Shown in pieces: positions 27,691-36,807 of a DNA stretch of 64,000 nt. Under the pieces are notes generated by a model. The model was not told the DNA's origin and searched no databases. It saw only the letters and a program-made list of their open reading frames with translations. Source of the DNA: Marimicrobium sp913061115. Its GTDB lineage: Bacteria > Pseudomonadota > Gammaproteobacteria > Pseudomonadales > Halieaceae. The first letter of the stretch is position 1. The number at the start of each line of letters is the position of its first letter. The stretch spans positions 3,651,041-3,715,040 of the forward strand of contig NZ_CP159826.1 of assembly GCF_047729875.1 (NCBI RefSeq), written 5' to 3'. The position numbers were made by a program, and so were the translations under genes.

Positions 27691-28463
27691 GCCTGTGGTG
27701 ATTTCTAGATAGGAATCATATTCCATGTGCTTTCTCAATATTGATATCTGTAACTCCTCAGCGCTAGGCTCATCGAGTGTTGCCCTTACAGCCCACCCCG
27801 GACTAATGATATTGGCGATATTTCTGTAGTTAGTGCCCGTCATGCCAAAGCGGTCTACAGCATCAATGCTTCTGAGCAGTTTTGATCGGGGTGCCCTGTT
27901 TGACTTATGATCGATCGTTAGAAGAGGACTGGGGTTTTTGATGCGGAAAATTGGCGCGTGAAAACGATTAAAGATGCCTGCGCATGCTAATGGCCCCCTA
28001 TGCAAAAAGTCATAATCTGTTAGCTTTGACCTGCCTCGCTATGATGCACCGGCATAGCCTCCTAATTTAAGATATGTCACCGCATCTTCTACGCCGGCTG
28101 GGCTAACAAGAAAATTAAGGCCTATTATCGGAATCTCCGGGCACACCCCTTTCGTCCTCAGATAAGTTTTAGCGATCGCGCTATCTATAGAACAAGAAAA
28201 TGTCGGGGCTAGTATCGCATCAACTTATTAGTTGCTTGTGCAGTCAAATCATAAATGAAATCGCGAGTTATCGTATCTCTTGGTCCAAGCATCGAAAACC
28301 CTAAAAGCGCACTGCAGGTCAGCGCCTCGCTATCTGGAGTAAACCCTTTAAATGGCCCGCCGCGCCTAATGAGAAGAGGACAACACAACGGGGTTGTTAA
28401 CACTGCCTCTGATCGAATTGCCAATGCTACCCTGGGAGTCTTGAATAACTCGAGAGCAAGCAC
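27661..28463 (-). pseudogene. Relic of a polysaccharide pyruvyl transferase-like gene
   Basis: Reading leftwards, the first frame (28463 to about 28220) gives LLGFSMLGPRDTITRDFIYD, resembling the RDxxSxx region of pyruvyl transferases. After a frame change near 28215, a second frame gives DAILAPTFSC, IPIIGLNFLVSPAGVEDA, a TAG stop at 28041-28039, then GIFNRFHAPIFRIKN and LLTIDHKSNRA, like the conserved RxHxxIF...K region near the family's C-terminus. One frameshift and one nonsense codon disable it. Such enzymes put pyruvate ketals on EPS sugars. The family call rests on these short similarities and is moderate. Confidence 0.5.
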
Positions 28464-28856
28464 GGCGCTGAATCGTCAGTATCTTTGGCTCGGCGTCGCC
28501 ATCGGGGCTCCGGGTGAGAACATACGAGATTCGAGCGACCCTAGATTGGAAAGACATGGGCGATCTGGTGTCTATTAGCTGGGTTCTTGCGGCCTCGCGA
28601 GTAAAAGCTGGAGCTTCTGCAATTGCATTCATTTTATAGACTTTACCCGACCGGATAGATGGCGTTTTGTAGGGTTTTAAATAAGCTGCCAAAAGCAAGT
28701 GTTACAGTCAGAGTAATATCAACGCGAAAGCCGATGACTATAAAATGCAAACATAAAGTAGACCAGTATCGAGCTTTATAAATTCCCCGTCGGCTTTCAA
28801 GTGCTCACACGAGAGACCAGCTGTTAGCCTCGGCCGCGTCTCTTTACCTAAGGAAA

Positions 28857-29330
28857 ATGTGATCGCCTATACTGGACGTATCGAGGCTGCTTCGGAAAAG
28901 CATCTATAACAAACTACGCAGGAAGTGCGTTTTCTGCGATTGCGATATTATTATCACGTCGCTCCCCAAAAGTGGTCGGACTTGGCTCACATTTATAATA
29001 GGGAAGACGCTATAGTACAATTTAAATAGTACCAATAATCTCCTACCCACGCTCGAAGCACTGGCAACAGCTTCTTATTAATCAATTCCGAGTTTTCTCA
29101 TGGGCCACGGTGAGGCGACATTCTGAGCTCGCCAGGATTACTTTGACTCATCCAAGGCCAAATACAAGAACAAAGAAATTATTCTGCTAGCCCGAGACCC
29201 CAAAGATGTTGCGGCCTCTGCGTACTTCCATAGGAGCAAACGTGAGAAGAAGTCATTTAACCGGTCTTTCTCAGGTTTCTTTCTCAACGAAGAAATGCGA
29301 AGTGGGTGGCTTCGTCGAGCATTTCTCTAA
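28857..29330 (+). pseudogene. Relic of a PAPS-dependent sulfotransferase gene
   Basis: An ATG at 28857 with TAAGGA just upstream opens a frame that is broken at codon 2 (TGA 28860-28862) and again at 29013-29015 (TAG), 29079-29081 (TAA) and 29124-29126 (TGA). Between the stops the frame is clearly a Sulfotransfer_1 protein: DIIITSLPKSGRTWLTFIIG is the PAPS 5-prime loop, and IILLARDPKDVAASAYF is the 3-prime phosphate loop. It is stable in one frame to 29330, after which similarity is lost. The many stops show genuine decay rather than sequencing error. Confidence 0.82.
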
Positions 29331-29644
29331 AGGTGATCTAGTCTATGCTGATTCGTTGATAAAAGAGCTAAACCCCGTATTTGATTATTACCCCATTCCT
29401 GGCCTCGGTTTATGGGGGCTAACGGCCTTTTTAGCTTGACCACGTTACCGCTCGTCTGCTCATACATAAACTAGGCCGCAGGGGCTATGAGGCTTTGGGC
29501 CGTCTATTTTCCCATCATTGATGCGTTGCCGGCACAAAGTTCACTATTTGTGAATTATTTCAGTACTTTAAGCGCTAAAGACTATGCGTAGGGCAATGGA
29601 AAATTGTATGCTCGGCGTCTAAGAACTATATAAAGTGACAGCTC
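29331..29644. other. Gene-free stretch between the sulfotransferase relic and the GT39 gene
   Basis: No coding frame or RNA could be supported. A short open frame to 29439 runs on from the relic in another phase (DLVYADSLIKELNPVFDYYP) and may be the relic's shifted continuation or another fragment. Confidence 0.3.
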
Positions 29645-30943
29645 TTGTCTAGAAGAATAAACAGCGAAGTTTTTTTATGTGGGCGACAGGTTTTATTTCT
29701 TATATTTCTTGTTGCACTCCTCACTCGCGTTGTATTCGCTTTTACGCTGAAGGACGGCTTTTATTTTGCTGACGAGTTCGACTATACCGTCATTGCCCGT
29801 TATTTTGTTGAGCACGGTACGCTTCCGGAGAGTTTTGATCGCTCACCATTGTTCCCGCTGTTTCTCGCTGGTTTGTTCAAAATGGGTGGCGAAAGTTTCT
29901 TTTACATCCGTATTGTACAGGCAGTGCTCGGCGCGATTATCGCACTGCAGATTGCCCTTATCGGAAGACGTGTCGGCGGATCAAGCGTGGGTATTGTCGC
30001 CGGGGCTTTATGGGCCATCTACCCGATGGGTATTTTTATGAGCGGGATACTTTATCCAGCAATTCTACTAACGAGCCTGATGACCTCGGCGGTGTTATGC
30101 CTTTTGGCCAAGCGTGATAGCCCAGTATACGTTGCATGGGTTGCTCTTGCCGGCCTACTATTGGGTGCAGGCACCCTCGCAAAACCTATGGTTTTGTCAT
30201 CAATCGTGGTTGTGGCGTTGTGGCTTTTTGCGCAAAGAAGATCAGGCCGCTTACGTTTGCTACTCGTATCTATTTTTCTAGGGTCCGCATTAATGTCTCT
30301 GGTGCCATGGACGCTGCACAATGCTGTAAAGTATGGAAAATTCGTTCCGGTTGAAGCAAGATCGCTTGACGAGCTAGTCCCTTGGGCGGAAAACGCGGCG
30401 GCTCCAACAATTGAAGGCAAACGTGGCCAGGGGCAATTAATTCAGGCCAAAGGCGATAGCACCCCAGTAGCTCAACCCAGTGCTGATAGTAAACTGGTGA
30501 AAATGCTCACTCGGATGGCAAAGCGTTATCCGCATGAATTTGTGTCGTTTTTCGAGCTTTATCCAACCCGAGTGGGCTTCCTCAACCAAGCACAAAGGGA
30601 GAACGCGCGTAGAAAAAAAACCGAGCGCTTTGTCCGCTATATCCCCTTCGGGTCTGATCTTGTAATGGCCGTCAGTATTTTTAGCGTAGGGCCTCTATAC
30701 CTTTTTGCCGTTGTGGGCATGGCTTCCATGTGGCGAGGACGGGAAAAGCGACGAGAACTTTCGCTTTTTGTCCTGCTGGTGATGTCATTCGCTCTGAGTT
30801 ATGCGGTGTCCTGGGGTAAAATTCGGTACCGGGTTCCTGTCGACCCCTACATCATCCTTTTGAGTGCGTGGGGTGTGGTCGCAGTCTGGAACAGCGTGTT
30901 TAAGAAAAAGCCGACCGCGCTGCGGCGTCAAGACACAGCATGA
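29645..30943 (+). CDS. GT39/ArnT-like membrane glycosyltransferase
   Basis: The 432-residue polytopic protein has the dolichyl-phosphate-mannose/ArnT-type opening: a first helix, then DGFYFADEFDYTVIARYFVEHG with the acidic pair of the first periplasmic loop (about residues 37-58) and RSPLFPLFLAGLF. About nine helices follow, with a large loop near 230-310. It would use a polyprenyl-phosphate-linked sugar at the periplasmic face. The start is a TTG at 29645 without a good ribosome-binding site; no in-frame ATG fits. Its stop overlaps the next gene's possible ATG (ATGA). Confidence 0.75.
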   Translation: MSRRINSEVFLCGRQVLFLIFLVALLTRVVFAFTLKDGFYFADEFDYTVIARYFVEHGTLPESFDRSPLFPLFLAGLFKMGGESFFYIRIVQAVLGAIIALQIALIGRRVGGSSVGIVAGALWAIYPMGIFMSGILYPAILLTSLMTSAVLCLLAKRDSPVYVAWVALAGLLLGAGTLAKPMVLSSIVVVALWLFAQRRSGRLRLLLVSIFLGSALMSLVPWTLHNAVKYGKFVPVEARSLDELVPWAENAAAPTIEGKRGQGQLIQAKGDSTPVAQPSADSKLVKMLTRMAKRYPHEFVSFFELYPTRVGFLNQAQRENARRKKTERFVRYIPFGSDLVMAVSIFSVGPLYLFAVVGMASMWRGREKRRELSLFVLLVMSFALSYAVSWGKIRYRVPVDPYIILLSAWGVVAVWNSVFKKKPTALRRQDTA

Positions 30944-31464
30944 CTGCTGGATCAGTTATGCACATGTGTGTGCATAGCATCGACACCTTTACCGACTACA
31001 GCGGCCGCCTGCTCGCCTGGCTTACCCTTGGCATGGCTTTACTTACCGGGTTTATCGTGGTTCTGCGCTATGGCTTTGGTATAGGCTCGATCCCCGCACA
31101 AGAAGCCGTAATTTACATGCATGGCAGCCTATTTCTGCTAGGTGCTGCCTATGCACTGAAGGTTGGCGCTCATGTTCGAGTCGATATTTTTTATCGAAAC
31201 TTCAATGCGCGGGCGCGTGCCTGGGTTGACAGCCTCGGCGGTATTATATTCCTGCTCCCGCTGTGTGGCTTCATACTCATCAGCAGTACAGATTACGTTA
31301 GTACGTCTTGGGCCATGCGCGAGACCTCCGCAGAACCCGGCGGGATTCCGGCCGTGTTCCTCCTTAAAAGCCTCATCCCGTTGATGGCAATAACCCTTGC
31401 GCTGCAGGCCGTCGCGGAAGTATTCCGTAACGCTCTTATCCTGACAGAGAGCGCAGAGAAATAG
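30940..31464 (+). CDS. dctQ: TRAP transporter small membrane subunit (DctQ-like)
   Basis: The 174-residue protein has four hydrophobic helices and the DctQ core phrase ALKVGAHVRVDIFYRNF at about residues 71-87. In tripartite ATP-independent periplasmic transporters the small subunit pairs with the large DctM subunit to take up organic acids using an ion gradient. The ATG at 30940 overlaps the GT39 stop; an internal ATG at 30958 is an alternative. The stop overlaps the GTG start of dctM (TAGTG). Confidence 0.85.
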   Translation: MTAGSVMHMCVHSIDTFTDYSGRLLAWLTLGMALLTGFIVVLRYGFGIGSIPAQEAVIYMHGSLFLLGAAYALKVGAHVRVDIFYRNFNARARAWVDSLGGIIFLLPLCGFILISSTDYVSTSWAMRETSAEPGGIPAVFLLKSLIPLMAITLALQAVAEVFRNALILTESAEK

Positions 31465-32822
31465 TGGAGTACCTCTCTCTCTATCTATTCCTGGCAGTTT
31501 GTCTATTTCTGATGCTGGGATACCCAGTAGCATTTACGCTCGCCGGAACGGCACTAGCCTTCGCTACAGGAGGAGTGCTTACTGGGGTTTTCGATGCAGG
31601 CTTCCTGTCTGCCCTCCCTGCCCGTATTTTCGGTACCGTCAACAACTCCACCCTCATCGCAGTCCCACTGTTCATTCTTATGGGCACTATCTTGGAAAAG
31701 TCACGAGTGGCTGAAGAGCTGCTCGACAGCATGGCACGATTGTTCGGTAGTTTGCGCGGGGGACTCGGTATTTCTGTCGTCGTGGTCGGTATGTTTCTCG
31801 CAGCGAGCACCGGTATTGTCGGCGCCACTGTGGTGACGATGGGCCTTCTGTCTCTCCCGAGCATGTTGCGCAGCGGCTACAGTCCTTCTCTCGCAGCTGG
31901 AACGATCTGTGCAACTGGCACGCTAGGACAAATTATTCCGCCCTCCATTGCCCTAGTGCTGCTAGGAGACATTCTCTCCAACGCCTACCAACAGGCTCAG
32001 CTGAGCACGGGCACCCTCAACCCCAAGACAGTATCCGTGGGTGACCTGTTCATGGGCGCACTCATTCCGGGGCTGATACTCGTCGCGATGTACATTTTGT
32101 ATTTGCTGGTCCAGGCCCGACTAAAGCCAGAGACGGCGCCGCCGAGCGCACTTGAGCCCGTCTCCGCCGGCGTGGTGGTGCGCGGCCTGATACCGCCACT
32201 AGGGCTAATTATACTCGTCCTCGGGTCGATTCTCGTCGGTGCCGCAACGCCGACCGAAGCGGCCGGTATCGGCGCGATTGGTGCACTCTTACTGGCTATC
32301 GCCAAAAGACAAATGGGCTTCGTGCGACTCAAAGATGCCATGCGGCAGACACTCGAGATTACCTGCATGGTGTTTATGATACTGATAGGGGCTGCAGTGT
32401 TCTCACTTGTTTTCAGAGGTTTTGGTGGGGAAGAGCTGATACAAACGTTTTTCTATGGCCTCCCTGGGGGCGTGATGGCTGCTACTTTGGTGGTAATGGT
32501 AGTGATTTTCCTACTGGGCTTTATTCTCGACTTTATCGAGATTACCTTCGTGGTAGTGCCTATTGTCGGCCCGATTCTTCTAGCGATGGGACTCGATCCC
32601 GTCTGGCTGGGCATCATGATAGCGTTAAACCTACAAACCTCATTTCTCACACCGCCCTTCGGTTTTGCGCTTTTCTATCTGCGAGGGGTTGCGCCTGAAT
32701 CAGTGACCACAAGCGCTATCTACAAAGGTGTAGTTCCCTTTATACTCATGCAATTAGCGTTGCTAATCGCGCTGTGGTTTTGGCCAGGAATAGCAACCTG
32801 GTTACCTTCGGTAACCCAATAG
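31464..32822 (+). CDS. dctM: TRAP transporter large membrane subunit (DctM-like)
   Basis: The 452-residue protein has some twelve helices and the DctM family blocks LIAVPLFILMGTILEKS near residue 62, GTLGQIIPPSIALVLLGDI near 155 and NLQTSFLTPPFGFALFYLRG near 395. It is the transport channel that works with DctQ and a periplasmic binding protein. The insert at about 170-225 and overall length fit the TRAP subgroup associated with 2-oxoacid or aromatic/mannitol-type binding proteins. The start is GTG within the dctQ stop. Confidence 0.9.
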   Translation: MEYLSLYLFLAVCLFLMLGYPVAFTLAGTALAFATGGVLTGVFDAGFLSALPARIFGTVNNSTLIAVPLFILMGTILEKSRVAEELLDSMARLFGSLRGGLGISVVVVGMFLAASTGIVGATVVTMGLLSLPSMLRSGYSPSLAAGTICATGTLGQIIPPSIALVLLGDILSNAYQQAQLSTGTLNPKTVSVGDLFMGALIPGLILVAMYILYLLVQARLKPETAPPSALEPVSAGVVVRGLIPPLGLIILVLGSILVGAATPTEAAGIGAIGALLLAIAKRQMGFVRLKDAMRQTLEITCMVFMILIGAAVFSLVFRGFGGEELIQTFFYGLPGGVMAATLVVMVVIFLLGFILDFIEITFVVVPIVGPILLAMGLDPVWLGIMIALNLQTSFLTPPFGFALFYLRGVAPESVTTSAIYKGVVPFILMQLALLIALWFWPGIATWLPSVTQ

Positions 32823-32855
32823 ACCGAGCGGTCCAATTCGAAAAAGGTAATTGAC

Positions 32856-33248
32856 ATGAGTGATATCGATACCGCACCTGCACCGCACGGCGACCTTGCC
32901 CTACAAACGGTCGCCATGCCGAAAGACACCAATGCCAACGGGGACATTTTTGGAGGCTGGTTATTGTCACAGATGGATATTGCAGGAATGATTACGGCCA
33001 GCGAGGTCGCTAGTGGCAGGGTAGCCACCGTCGCGATCAATGGTATGGCGTTTCTAACGCCTGTCCATGTCGGCGCCGTGGTGTCCTGTTATTGTGATGT
33101 GCTTGAAGTGGGGCGCAGCTCTATTCGAATTATAGTAGAAGTCTGGATCAACTCGCAGCACGACCGAGAGCCTATTAAGGTCACTGAAGGAGAGTTTGTC
33201 TTTGTTGCCATTGATATAAATGGTCGCACGCGCACCATTCAACAATAG
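32856..33248 (+). CDS. YciA-type acyl-CoA thioesterase
   Basis: The 130-residue single-hotdog protein has the YciA signature TNANGDIFGGWLLSQMDIAG at about residues 29-48, containing the catalytic aspartate, then the VHVGAVVSCYCDV strand region near 70. YciA enzymes hydrolyse a broad range of acyl-CoA thioesters in the cytoplasm. It follows dctM by 33 bases on the same strand and converges on dctP. Confidence 0.87.
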   Translation: MSDIDTAPAPHGDLALQTVAMPKDTNANGDIFGGWLLSQMDIAGMITASEVASGRVATVAINGMAFLTPVHVGAVVSCYCDVLEVGRSSIRIIVEVWINSQHDREPIKVTEGEFVFVAIDINGRTRTIQQ

Positions 33249-33318
33249 TCATTCTGAGGAAAGCCTAACGCAGGGCTGCGGGTATATTACGCTCACCAAT
33301 AATCTGCTCCATGCGGCA

Positions 33319-34497
33319 CTAAAAATCCTCGTCGCCAAATACCTTGTCACGAGCGTTAAGATAAGCTTGCTCTGAAATGTGGTGGTAGTTGCGCACTCCC
33401 TTATAAAAATCACTGTAGGAGGCATAGACCTTCGCTGCCATTGGGTCAGATTCAACGAGCTCTTGCATCACCACTTGAGTACCGTGCCAGAGGGCGAGCA
33501 GTACATCGTCCGGAAGACGGCGCAGTTGCACCCCGTGTTCATCGACCAGGCTTTGCAGGGCGGCGTTGTTACGCGCAGTGTACTCGTCTAACATGTCTTG
33601 ATTAGCGGCTCGCGACGCGAATCTGACAATGGCTTGCAAGTCCTTCGGCAGCGCCTCTAGAGAATCCTTGTTAACGACAAATTCGAGGATAGACCCGGGC
33701 TCATGCCAACCGGGATAGTAATAATATTTTGCCACCTGATGAAACCCCAGCGACTTGTCGTTATACGGGCCTACCCACTCGACTGCATCGATAACTCCGG
33801 TCTGCATAGACGTGTAAAGTTCACCCCCAGGAATCGTTACGGCAGTACCGCCCGCTGCCGCAAAAACTTCTCCGGCGAGCCCTGGGATACGCATCTTCAA
33901 CCCTTTTAGGTCCGCAATTGAATTAATTTCCTTGTTGAACCAGCCCGCCATTTGCACACCGGTGCTGCCGCCCGCCATCGGCACCAAGTTATAAGGGGCG
34001 TATGCCTCCTGCCACAACTCGAGGCCACCGCCGTAATGTAGCCAGCCGTTAGTCTCCTGCGCGGTCAGGCCAAAAGGCACGGCAGTAAAAAACACCGATG
34101 CGGGGACTTTGCCCTTCCAGTAATAAGCCGCCCCATGACCTGCATCCACGATGCCTTCGGAAACGGCCTCAAACACGCCCAGTGCAGGTACTATTTCTCC
34201 GGCACCATACACGTGGACCGTCAGCCGACCGTTACTCATTTCCTCGACAGAGCGTGCAAAATTTTCTGCGGCAAAGCCCAGACCGGGGAAGTTCTTGGGC
34301 CATGTTGTAATCATCTTCCACTGAAAGTGCTCGCCTCCGGTGCCGCCGATAGACGCGTTATTGCTGGAGGCCGGCTTAGTGCCCCACCGGTCTGCAGCCC
34401 AAAAGCCGAGTGTCGCCACGAGCGCGGCTACAAGCAACAAAATAACCAGTGGCATAGACTGCTTTTCTTTAGAGGTGTTTCCCATTCTCGATTTCAT
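33319..34497 (-). CDS. dctP: TRAP transporter solute-binding protein (DctP/TakP-like)
   Basis: The 392-residue protein has an N-terminal signal anchor (about residues 14-34) followed by a DctP fold: WKMITTWPKNFPGLG near 60, LKGLKMRIPGLAGEV with the ligand-binding arginine near 178, and MQTGVIDAVEWVGPYND near 208. This subgroup includes the 2-oxoacid-binding TakP and aromatic/mannitol-type binders; the ligand is not decided. ATG 34497 follows AGGTG. It lies on the opposite strand to dctQM, 16 bases behind uvrD, which is unusual for a TRAP system. Confidence 0.88.
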   Translation of the reverse strand: MKSRMGNTSKEKQSMPLVILLLVAALVATLGFWAADRWGTKPASSNNASIGGTGGEHFQWKMITTWPKNFPGLGFAAENFARSVEEMSNGRLTVHVYGAGEIVPALGVFEAVSEGIVDAGHGAAYYWKGKVPASVFFTAVPFGLTAQETNGWLHYGGGLELWQEAYAPYNLVPMAGGSTGVQMAGWFNKEINSIADLKGLKMRIPGLAGEVFAAAGGTAVTIPGGELYTSMQTGVIDAVEWVGPYNDKSLGFHQVAKYYYYPGWHEPGSILEFVVNKDSLEALPKDLQAIVRFASRAANQDMLDEYTARNNAALQSLVDEHGVQLRRLPDDVLLALWHGTQVVMQELVESDPMAAKVYASYSDFYKGVRNYHHISEQAYLNARDKVFGDEDF

Positions 34498-34513
34498 CTC
34501 CACACCTGCCGCA

Positions 34514-36664
34514 TTACATTAACTGGAGGTTAGCGTATTGCAACACCAGCCACTTGCTGCCATCAGTATCAAAATTGACTTCCACCCGAGCACTTGCGCC
34601 GCGCCCTTCAAAGTTTAGCACGACACCCTCTCCAAAAACCTGGTGATAGACTCGCTGTCCTAGTGACAGCTCGGTGTCAGGTACCTGGGCCTGACTTAGG
34701 CTGCTCACAGGCTGTGTGATCGTGCCGTGCACTCGCACCTCTTGTAGTAACTGTGCGGGAATTTCCCGAACAAATCGCGAGGGCGTATTAAACGTTTCGC
34801 TACCGTGTAGGCGACGGCATTCGGCATAGGTGATGATGAGCTTTTTCATCGCTCGGGTGATTCCCACATAGCACAGCCGTCGCTCCTCTTCCAGGCGCCC
34901 CGGCTCCTCCATAGACATTCGATGGGGAAACAAGTTTTCCTCCATGCCTGCAAGAAAAACCAGAGGGAACTCCAAACCTTTAGCGGAGTGAAGGGTCATC
35001 AGTTGGACGCTGTCCTCGTGTTCCTCCGCCTGAGCATCCCCTGCATCCAGAGCTGCACGGTCAAGAAATTGCTGCTGCGGTGAGCGGTCATCATCCTCCG
35101 CAACAAACTGCTTAGCGGCGCTGACCAATTCCTCCAAGTTTTCGACTCGTGCCTGACCCTTCTCGCCTTTCTCATTCTTGTGATACTGAAGCAGCCCAGA
35201 TGTCTGTATTGTATGATCCACCAGCCCTTCTAAAAGAAGGTCGCCCGTCCCGGAGTCCAACTCGTTAATCAAAATAATGAACCCTTCGAGGGCGCTCAAA
35301 GCCCTAGCAGGCAAACGTTTTTCCTCCAGCACAGCGGTAATGGCTCCCCACAACGGTATACCCCTGTCACGAGCACACCCGCGCACAGCATCAAGTGTCT
35401 TGCTACCGATACCCCGTGGCGGCGTGTTAATGACTCTTTCCACTGCCGCATCGTCGCCACGATTTAGCAGCAAGCGCAGATAGGCTAGAGCATTACGGAT
35501 TTCCAGTCGCTCATAGAAACGCTGCCCACCATAAATACGGTAGGGTATGGCACTGCGAATCAAAGCCTCCTCCAGCACGCGTGATTGCGCGTTCGAGCGA
35601 TACAAAATGGCGACCGAAGAGCGATTGTTGCCATCAAGTAACCACTGCTCTGCCTGCTCTACGATATAGCGAGCTTCGTCATGCTCGTTATACCCTGCGT
35701 AAAGGCTTATCGCTTCGCCAATCTCTCCATCGGTCCAGAGCTCCTTGCCTAGCCGACCAGAATTTTGCGCAATCACACCATTAGCGGCCTGTAAAATTGT
35801 CTGGGTCGAGCGGTAATTCTGCTCCAGGCGAATAGTCCGGGTATCGCTAAAGTCTTCGGTAAAACGTTGAATGTTCTCAATCTTTGCCCCGCGCCAACCG
35901 TAAATAGACTGGTCGTCATCTCCCACGGCGACCACGGGAATGTGTGCGCCGGCTAACACCCGCAGCCATGCGTACTGAACCGTATTGGTATCCTGAAACT
36001 CATCCACTAGAATCTGTCGAAAACGGCCTTGATAGTGCTTTAATACTTGGGGCTTTTTAAGCCACAATTCATGCGCGCGCAGCAGCAATTCAGCAAAGTC
36101 CACCAAGCCAGCGCGGTCACACGCAATCTCGTAAGCGCGATACACCTGCAACATGGTCTGGACAAATAAATCCCCTGGCGGCGCATCGATATGCGCGCTG
36201 CGCAACCCCTCATCTTTTTGTGTGTTGATATACCACATGGCTTGTTTGGGGGGCCAGCGAGACTCATCCAAGCTCAAGTCCCTGCACACTCGCTTAACTA
36301 GGCGGAGCTGATCGTCACTATCCAGTATCTGAAAATTTTGCGGCAGACCGGCGTCCTGCCAGTGTGCCTTCAGCAGCCGATGAGCGAGGCCATGAAAGGT
36401 GCCGACCCACATGCCGTGGGATGGGATTTGCAGCATTTCCTCTATACGACTGCGCATTTCCCTGGCCGCTTTATTGGTAAAGGTCACTGCCAGAATTGAC
36501 CACGGGGAAAAGTTCTCCGCTCTAATTAGCCATGCGATGCGGTGCACAAGCACCCGCGTTTTGCCGCTGCCGGCGCCGGCCAGAACAAGCATATTCTGGT
36601 TTTCTGCGGCGACAGCATCCCGTTGGGCCTCGTTCAGAGGAGAGAGAATATCAGATACGTCCAT
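34514..36664 (-). CDS. uvrD: UvrD/Rep-family DNA helicase (helicase II)
   Basis: The 716-residue superfamily 1A helicase has LNEAQRDAVAAE, Walker A AGAGSGKT at about residues 30-37, DEFQDTN (motif II) near 219, GDDDQSIYGWRGA (motif III) near 246, and LMTLHSAKGLEFPLVFLAG (motif V) near 555. The length and C-terminal region with GQRVYHQVFGEGVVLNFEG fit UvrD rather than Rep. It unwinds DNA in nucleotide excision and mismatch repair. It is divergent from the SPOR-domain gene. Confidence 0.93.
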   Translation of the reverse strand: MDVSDILSPLNEAQRDAVAAENQNMLVLAGAGSGKTRVLVHRIAWLIRAENFSPWSILAVTFTNKAAREMRSRIEEMLQIPSHGMWVGTFHGLAHRLLKAHWQDAGLPQNFQILDSDDQLRLVKRVCRDLSLDESRWPPKQAMWYINTQKDEGLRSAHIDAPPGDLFVQTMLQVYRAYEIACDRAGLVDFAELLLRAHELWLKKPQVLKHYQGRFRQILVDEFQDTNTVQYAWLRVLAGAHIPVVAVGDDDQSIYGWRGAKIENIQRFTEDFSDTRTIRLEQNYRSTQTILQAANGVIAQNSGRLGKELWTDGEIGEAISLYAGYNEHDEARYIVEQAEQWLLDGNNRSSVAILYRSNAQSRVLEEALIRSAIPYRIYGGQRFYERLEIRNALAYLRLLLNRGDDAAVERVINTPPRGIGSKTLDAVRGCARDRGIPLWGAITAVLEEKRLPARALSALEGFIILINELDSGTGDLLLEGLVDHTIQTSGLLQYHKNEKGEKGQARVENLEELVSAAKQFVAEDDDRSPQQQFLDRAALDAGDAQAEEHEDSVQLMTLHSAKGLEFPLVFLAGMEENLFPHRMSMEEPGRLEEERRLCYVGITRAMKKLIITYAECRRLHGSETFNTPSRFVREIPAQLLQEVRVHGTITQPVSSLSQAQVPDTELSLGQRVYHQVFGEGVVLNFEGRGASARVEVNFDTDGSKWLVLQYANLQLM

Positions 36665-36807
36665 ATGCCTATTCTAACTACATTCGAACCGTGGAACGTA
36701 CCCTTATTCTTTATCAATGCCCAACAGCAGTTCCTTCACAATGATGTTGCCTTACCGGTGCTTTATGATCAAACTGGGTTGTCGCGATACGCAGGTGCTG
36801 TTACGCC

